25,509 nucleotides of DNA, from contig LPNZ01002260.1 of assembly GCA_001655205.1 (NCBI GenBank), positions 1 through 25,509 of the forward strand. The letters run 5' to 3'. The notes under the pieces were generated by a model. That model saw nothing but the letters and a program-made list of their open reading frames with translations, ran no database searches and was not told the DNA's origin. Positions 21,114 to 25,509 of this stretch are shown piece by piece. Position numbers and translations under genes: made by a program. The stretch comes from Lenisia limosa. Lineage: Eukaryota; Breviatea. The first letter of the stretch is position 1, and every line of letters starts with the position of its first letter.

Positions 21114-21365
21114 CATAGAGAATGATATCAACAACATCAAGAAAAGAAGAAAATTTGATATAGGGATGATTTCCACAACACCAAGAAAGATGTGTTAAAG
21201 AAGAAAATAAGAAATTGAGAAGAATAGTCACAGGGAATGATTCCCACTGCAACTGAGAACTATTAAGAAGTAGAGAAGAAGGAAAGAGAAACTGGAAAAC
21301 AACAAAACACAACACAACAAAACACACACAAGACAAGAAGGCTAACAAAGGGAACCATCATCAGC

Positions 21366-24290
21366 TTACGCCTTGAAAAACTCATCTACAATGTCAAAAA
21401 TAATACAGGAACAATTGAAGTATCTCTAACAAAAGAACAGTAGAAAGGAGCGTCCAAATACCATTACGTGGGCAGTAGACGGGGAATTCGTAGTCCGTAA
21501 AGCCATAGTATTTCTTCTCTTCATCTTGGAACACTAAATAATAATGAATACACTACACTTCATTTTAAATCACTCAAAAAAATATTGCACCCCTCACTGT
21601 TATACCAAAGAAGAGCAGCGATACCACGATGGGCGAAGAGGCTTGGATGGAAGCAGTCTAGGCCACTCAGGAACATTTGACCATAGTTCACTGCGTCAAT
21701 ACCCTAGAAAATAATGATCCATGACAATAACAAGATAACCGTATTTTCCAAGAAAACTACAAGTGATTTTCTTCCTTTTGTTACTCGGAGTTTCTCTGTT
21801 GACAACACTCGTTCGCTTCGCAAACTCATTTTCTAGCCACGAAACTCCCTTAAAAAAAACGAAAAACCACTCCCAGGAAAAAAAAAAATCTGGGTTTTCT
21901 GATAGGCAAACAATACCTTCATATGGGGCTGCAAGGCTACTGTGAAAGTTGATGTGCTTTCGGTAGCTCTCCAACGATGAACCATCTGTATTGTTAATTG
22001 AAGTGGCAGGTGGTATTTTATTCAACCAAAATAGAGGAGAGCGTAACTATAATTCCCCCACACCTCCACAACAGCATCGTTCATCATGATATAGAAGTCA
22101 TGCATCTGCTCTCTGTGGGCTTTGTCCTTGTGAACGCACTCACATTCAGCCTGTAAAGCGGTTAAAAGCAAAAAAATGAGGGTTTTTTCCCCTCCCAAAA
22201 AGACCGCTGAGAACTTATTCAGCCCACCTTGAAATGGGGCATAACAACATCACGACAGTACCAAGAAGTTTGAGCTGCATCCCATGTACGCGACACATCC
22301 AACATCAGCATCTTGGGAGATTAGCACTATTGAGGCGATAAACGGTGAAAAAAACACCATAGCCTACAACATTGACGAACACCTTAGGGATACCCTCTTT
22401 AATTCTCTTGAGTGCATTCTCAGTTTGAGCCATAACTGCCTCAAGTTGCTCATCCGCATCTTTGTGGGTTCTGGAACAGTTACCTTTGAAGAATAAAGAG
22501 AATAACACAGCACTCCCCCCCCCCCCCNNNNNNNNNNNNNNNNNNNNNNNNNNNNNNNNNNNNNNNNNNNNNNNNNNNNNNNNNNNNNNNNNNNNNNNNN
22601 NNNNNNNNNNNNNNNNAAGGGTGACAACCTTCCAATCATTATTGAAGTCAATGTCTTTGCTGTATAAGTTCTTCATTGAATGGATAAGATACCTGTAACA
22701 ATGAGGAGTATTTCACTTGATAAAAAAAATACTATAGTGGGAGGGGGGAATGTTACAGCTTTTTTGCAGTGCAAGGACTCCCTCTCGTCCTTTCAGACTA
22801 TCAACCCCACATGATGACCCAACCAAAGAGGCCACACCCCTCACGTGACTTCTTCATCTAAATCGCTGGCCATGCCACCAGTAATTGCTGCATCAAGCCA
22901 TTTCCCACGAGTCATTGGGATAGTCCAAGATGGCGAGCCACCAACTAAACTTGGACTAAAGAATAATTCTCATACAAAAGGAGAGATATACTACGTGAAG
23001 AATTAGAAACCATGGTTGTTTCATCCACCCTCTCACTTGTATTCCTTAATGGCATTGTTGAGTGAAAAAGTATCAACGGCAGCACCAGTGGAAAATGCAT
23101 AGTCACGATATTCAATAACCGTGGTTGGGAATGTGCCTTTCAGTGCTAGAGTGTGAAATATATATAGCAATAAGAAATAAAAAATAAGGTTGTATCTGGC
23201 CGANNNNNNNNNNNNNNNNNNNNNNNNNNNNNNNNNNNNNNNNNNNNNNNNNNNNNNNNNNNNNNNNNNNNNNNNNNNNNNCTGAGTGCCTCCCCAGCAT
23301 ACCATACTTTCCAAAAAAAACACCCCTCCCTCATCGATTACCCCTAATCTTCCCATTCAAACTTTTGTACTCTTTTTTCTTTCCCTCCAACATACCAAAT
23401 CCTGCAGAAATGGAATCCCCAAGAGCGGCATTGACCTTGATATGCTGAACTGTTACAAAATGTTAAGGGAATGGTTATGTGATGTTTTTATCCTGACGTT
23501 TATACATATGGGTCAACTATATTACAGTATTCGGAAGAATTTATGGAAATGATAGTCACAAAATTTGTGACGGGAATGGGGAGAGTTTTAAGCGGGATGG
23601 GATGAGGGGAAAAGCAGGGAAATGAGAAAAGCGAGTGATTTCAGAGGGAAATGGAAAAGGGAGTGAAAAGGGAGAAATTTATGTCAGTGAAATACACAGA
23701 TATTGAGGGAAGGGGATATTGCGCTATCTTTAGTCAATCGTGTCAAGACTCGCGGTCAGTGGGTAGTACATTACATATAATATATATATGTATATAATAT
23801 ATATATATATATATACATGTATATATACATATGCTCTCATACATAGTATTTATAAAATTGATATGAATAAATATCACATAGAATCTATTATAAAATGAAA
23901 AGGCATATCAAACAGACTGAAGGGTGCAGATGAAAAACGTCAGATGGAGGGGGGACCTCGGAAATATCAACAGAACAGTTGAAGATTGGCGGATGAGGTG
24001 TTTTTTCAAAAGCAACCGGAATCTGAAGCAATAAAAAAATGATGACCATTTCCAATCATCATAAAGCGGATAGTTGCAGACCAATGTAAACTCTCCATCC
24101 ATACAGATACAACCACAATAATCTTTTCCTCATTTCCCAATAAATCATTATATCTCATCGGTGCCCATCAGGTTTCCCCAGTAACATCCGAACTTGGTAA
24201 ATGAAATGGAATTCCAACCCATCCACCCCCAACCTGTCTGGCAAAAACAGAAGCTAATAGGAAGGCAATGACAACATATAATGTATTCAT
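21366..24290 (-). CDS. secreted phospholipase-B-like GDSL lipase/esterase
   Basis: Fourteen exons: 24290-24234, 24022-23914, 23449-23396, 23306 into a gap, 23145-23037, 22955-22845, 22692 into a gap, 22470-22368, 22311-22228, 22150-22064, 21985-21917, 21703-21598, 21533-21462, 21385-21366. The protein is roughly 350-365 aa. Exon 1 is a signal peptide (MNTLYVVIAFLLASVFA). VPPPSDVFHLHPS and IKVNAALGDSISAGFG follow; the latter holds the nucleophile Ser of the GDS block. Further matches to the phospholipase B1 repeat unit are EYRDYAFSTG, NPSLVG, WLDAAITGGMASDLDEEV, DIDFNNDWKVVTL and GIPKVFVNV. SGLDCFHPSLFAHRGIAALL holds the catalytic Asp and His. The GGND block expected after VVTL falls in the gap 22528-22616. 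The family hydrolyses acyl esters of phospholipids. Only one catalytic unit is present, whereas animal PLB1 has several, and no C-terminal membrane anchor is visible, so a secreted enzyme is likely. Exon 23306 is the least certain. Confidence 0.88.
22528..22616. other. assembly gap (N) hiding the GGND block of the lipase
   Basis: The gap follows a C-run and contains the 3' end of the exon starting at 22692 plus the start of the next intron. The family's oxyanion-hole segment (GGND) should lie there. Confidence 0.9.
23204..23281. other. assembly gap (N) in the lipase gene
   Basis: The gap lies between the doubtful exon at 23306 and the exon at 23145-23037. It hides the 3' boundary of the former and possibly a further small exon. 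Confidence 0.9.
23450..23913 (-). other. long second intron of the lipase gene
   Basis: A 464-bp intron, the longest placed in this gene. From 23571 to about 23725 the plus strand is strongly purine-rich (GGGAAATGG, AAAGGGAG words), so the transcript is polypyrimidine there. An AT-rich palindromic block lies at 23770-23830. No open frame of interest. Confidence 0.7.
23770..23830. repeat. (TA)n-rich palindromic block in lipase intron 2
   Basis: TATAATATATATATG and ATATACATGTATATATACAT words in an almost pure A/T/C-G-poor stretch. It belongs to the same general class as the other intronic AT blocks, but is more TATA-like and less rich in TATGATA. Confidence 0.75.
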
Positions 24291-24558
24291 TACGAGCGAA
24301 GTCTAGTTGTGGGAGGGAGGAAGACGCTGAAGAGCAGTTAAAAGCATAAACAAAGAACAGTGAAGAAATATAGGAGCTTAATTGTTCTCAAATTTCACTT
24401 ATATCATTAAATAACCTGTAAATAAATAACACACAGGTCTCTCTCACACAAAAGGTGATACACAGATTCACAGCCCAAATTCACCTAAAAAAAAATGGGA
24501 AATGTTCCGTCTTCAGATGTGTGTCAGAGTAGTGGATCCTGTCCTGGTGTTGTCAAGC

Positions 24559-24582
24559 GTCAAAAAGTCAAAAAGTCAAAAA
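24559..24582. repeat. GTCAAAAA tandem repeat, three copies
   Basis: Three exact 8-bp units GTCAAAAA in a row, about 170 bp upstream of the last gene's start. Confidence 0.9.
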
Positions 24583-24642
24583 ACTGAAAAAACTAAGGTG
24601 TAGCATGGGGTAGTGAATAGTTATAGATGTGATAATTTTTTC

Positions 24643-24664
24643 CTTGCCCCCTTGCCCCCTTGCC
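24643..24664. repeat. CTTGCCCC tandem repeat, 2.75 copies
   Basis: Two exact 8-bp units CTTGCCCC plus a partial third, about 90 bp upstream of the start codon at 24754. A pyrimidine-rich direct repeat close to a start could be a promoter feature, but this is inference. Confidence 0.85.
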
Positions 24665-24753
24665 AACCCCTTTCAACCAAGCTTTAATTGTCAATTGATC
24701 AATTGATTGTTAATAAGCAATATTTAGGCAATACCTGCGCAGCTATCTTCTTG

Positions 24754-25326
24754 ATGGCTTCAGACGGATGGGGAGATAACAAACCAGTTTGGGACACTCC
24801 AGAAGCTGCCAAAGCTTTTGAGCAAGATGGAAGTCTTCACACTGATAACCCTGAAATGAGACCAAAAGCCATCAGTGTCAAGGTTGGGCTGAGGTTTCAA
24901 AAAATAAATTGCAGCCTTATAGGTTATTTCTGTCAGCGTTTTATTTATCCTGTTCTGGTCTTTTTTTTTTTTTTTTTGATACCTGGTGACAGTTAGTTGG
25001 TTTGAGTGNNNNNNNNNNNNNNNNNNNNNNNNNNNNNNNNNNNNNNNNNNNNNNNNNNNNNTTTTTCTATTTTCACACTCTCAGGAGTTATACAATCACT
25101 TTGTCAACGGTGATTTGGCTGGAGATAATGAGAACCTTGAGGAGATAGGGGAGCTTATTCTGAAGCAAAGAGTGGGAGGGTTTGTCAGTTTATAATCTTC
25201 TTCTTTTTTTTTTTTTGATGCTCTAGGGTTTCTACGATGACGAAGAAGAAGTAAAAGAAAAGGTGGTTGAAATTGAGGAACAAAGAGAGTCACCACCACC
25301 CAGAAAAGCAATTCCGGAGAGAGAAG
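24754..25326 (+). CDS. 5' part of an unidentified acidic protein (continues right)
   Basis: Three exons in phase: 24754-24882 (starts MASDGWGDNKPVWDTPEAAK, ends AISVK), 25085-25171 (ELYNHFVNGDLAGDNENLEE, then IGELILKQR) and 25227-25326 (GFYDDEEEVKEKVVEIEEQR, then SPPPRKAIPERE). The third exon ends in phase 1 before GTAGGG, so the gene continues past the window. The protein is acidic, with short Trp- and Asp-rich N-terminal motifs and a Glu/Lys stretch likely to be helical, followed by a Ser/Pro-rich basic patch. No family is recognised. An in-frame ATG at 24688 would add 22 residues (QLIVNKQYLGNTCAAIFL among them); 24754 is preferred because the following sequence looks like a typical soluble N-terminus. 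The gap at 25009-25061 lies in the first intron and could hide an exon. Confidence 0.6.
25009..25061. other. assembly gap (N) in the first intron of the last gene
   Basis: The gap lies about 30 bp after a poly-T run (24961-24977). Exons on either side join in phase 0 without it. Confidence 0.9.
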
Positions 25327-25389
25327 GTAGGGTTGTCATCTCGTTTTAGTAGCAGCATTCAATCATAATAAAAACATATCGTACTGTAC

Positions 25390-25509
25390 TATAAACATAC
25401 ATATATATATATATATACATGTATATCATATATAATATGTATTATATATCATCTATAGTATATATGAGGTGTATCATATATATAATATATAATATGATAT
25501 GATATATAG
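25390..25509. repeat. AT-rich palindromic block at the right edge
   Basis: TATATACATGTATATCATA, ATATAATATGTATTATATATC and ATATGATATGATATATAG words, running to the window end inside an intron of the last gene. It is the densest example of the TATGATA/TATCATA family here. Confidence 0.75.

Larger units (their letters stand above)
20677..21365. other. convergent spacer with CA repeat, poly-A and gap
   Basis: About 690 bp between the ubiquilin stop and the lipase stop. It holds a CA microsatellite, a poly-A run leading into a gap, and A/C- or A/G-rich simple sequence after it. Long open frames on the minus strand are hydrophobic Phe/Leu runs caused by composition. I see no gene. Confidence 0.6.
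24291..24753. promoter_or_regulatory. divergent intergenic region: lipase and last gene
   Basis: This 463-bp spacer separates two oppositely facing start codons. It contains two short tandem repeats (24559-24582 and 24643-24664) and otherwise A-rich sequence. Promoter elements cannot be assigned more exactly. Confidence 0.45.

Noticed and set aside
20893-21348. 151-codon minus-strand frame rich in Phe/Leu
   Set aside because: It is reverse-complement A-rich simple sequence interrupted by a gap, with no acceptor/donor logic or domain.
23571-23725. Purine-rich tract as a candidate regulatory or ncRNA element
   Set aside because: It lies within lipase intron 2 and has no structure beyond composition.
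1-25509. tRNA, rRNA, CRISPR, transposase or viral genes
   Set aside because: No cloverleaf, rRNA core, regular spaced repeats, or transposase/reverse transcriptase motifs were seen on either strand.

Overview
The window comes from the nuclear genome of an intron-rich eukaryote, probably a microbial one. Every recognisable gene is split into many small exons by GT..AG introns, most of them 35 to 300 bp. Genes are tightly packed, and spacers and introns are AT-rich and full of microsatellites. No prokaryotic features, transposons, CRISPR arrays or tRNAs were seen. The gene set (STT3, ubiquilin, Moco-sulfurase-like protein, rhodanese-fused CoA-disulfide-reductase-like flavoprotein, phospholipase-B-like GDSL lipase) would suit a protist such as an amoebozoan slime mould. 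That placement is a guess from gene content and intron style, not something the sequence proves. Eight assembly gaps (runs of N) interrupt the window; many lie beside homopolymer G/C, A or T runs.

Layout. 1-78 (-): a partial exon running off the left edge. 79-2171: mostly non-coding, with a 25-bp tandem duplication, a small Lys/Arg-rich ORF (1549-1737, +) and an AT-rich palindromic block. 2172-6062 (-): a multi-exon gene for an acidic protein with two IQ (calmodulin/light-chain binding) motifs, of no recognised family. 6606-10487 (+): a complete 22-exon STT3, the catalytic subunit of oligosaccharyltransferase, reconstructed to 706 aa with every splice phase closing. 10587-14015 (-): a 19-exon Moco-sulfurase-like class V aminotransferase that stops after the sulfurase domain. 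14169-17867 (-): a CoA-disulfide-reductase/NADH-oxidase-like flavoprotein fused to a C-terminal rhodanese domain. 18055-20676 (+): a complete 17-exon ubiquilin/Dsk2 (UBL, Met/Gln-rich STI1 repeats, UBA). 21366-24290 (-): a secreted phospholipase-B-like GDSL lipase. 24754 to beyond 25326 (+): the first exons of an acidic protein I do not recognise.

Genes mostly alternate strands, giving short shared 5' regions (IQ gene/STT3, flavoprotein/ubiquilin, lipase/last gene) and short tail-to-tail junctions. The one tandem same-strand pair is the rhodanese flavoprotein followed, 153 bp later, by the Moco-sulfurase-like gene. Both proteins are expected to handle sulfane sulfur, so this pair is the most interesting candidate for an undescribed functional association. 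The other notable signals are the dispersed TATGATA/TATCATA blocks in spacers and introns, and the many introns that begin GTGGG.
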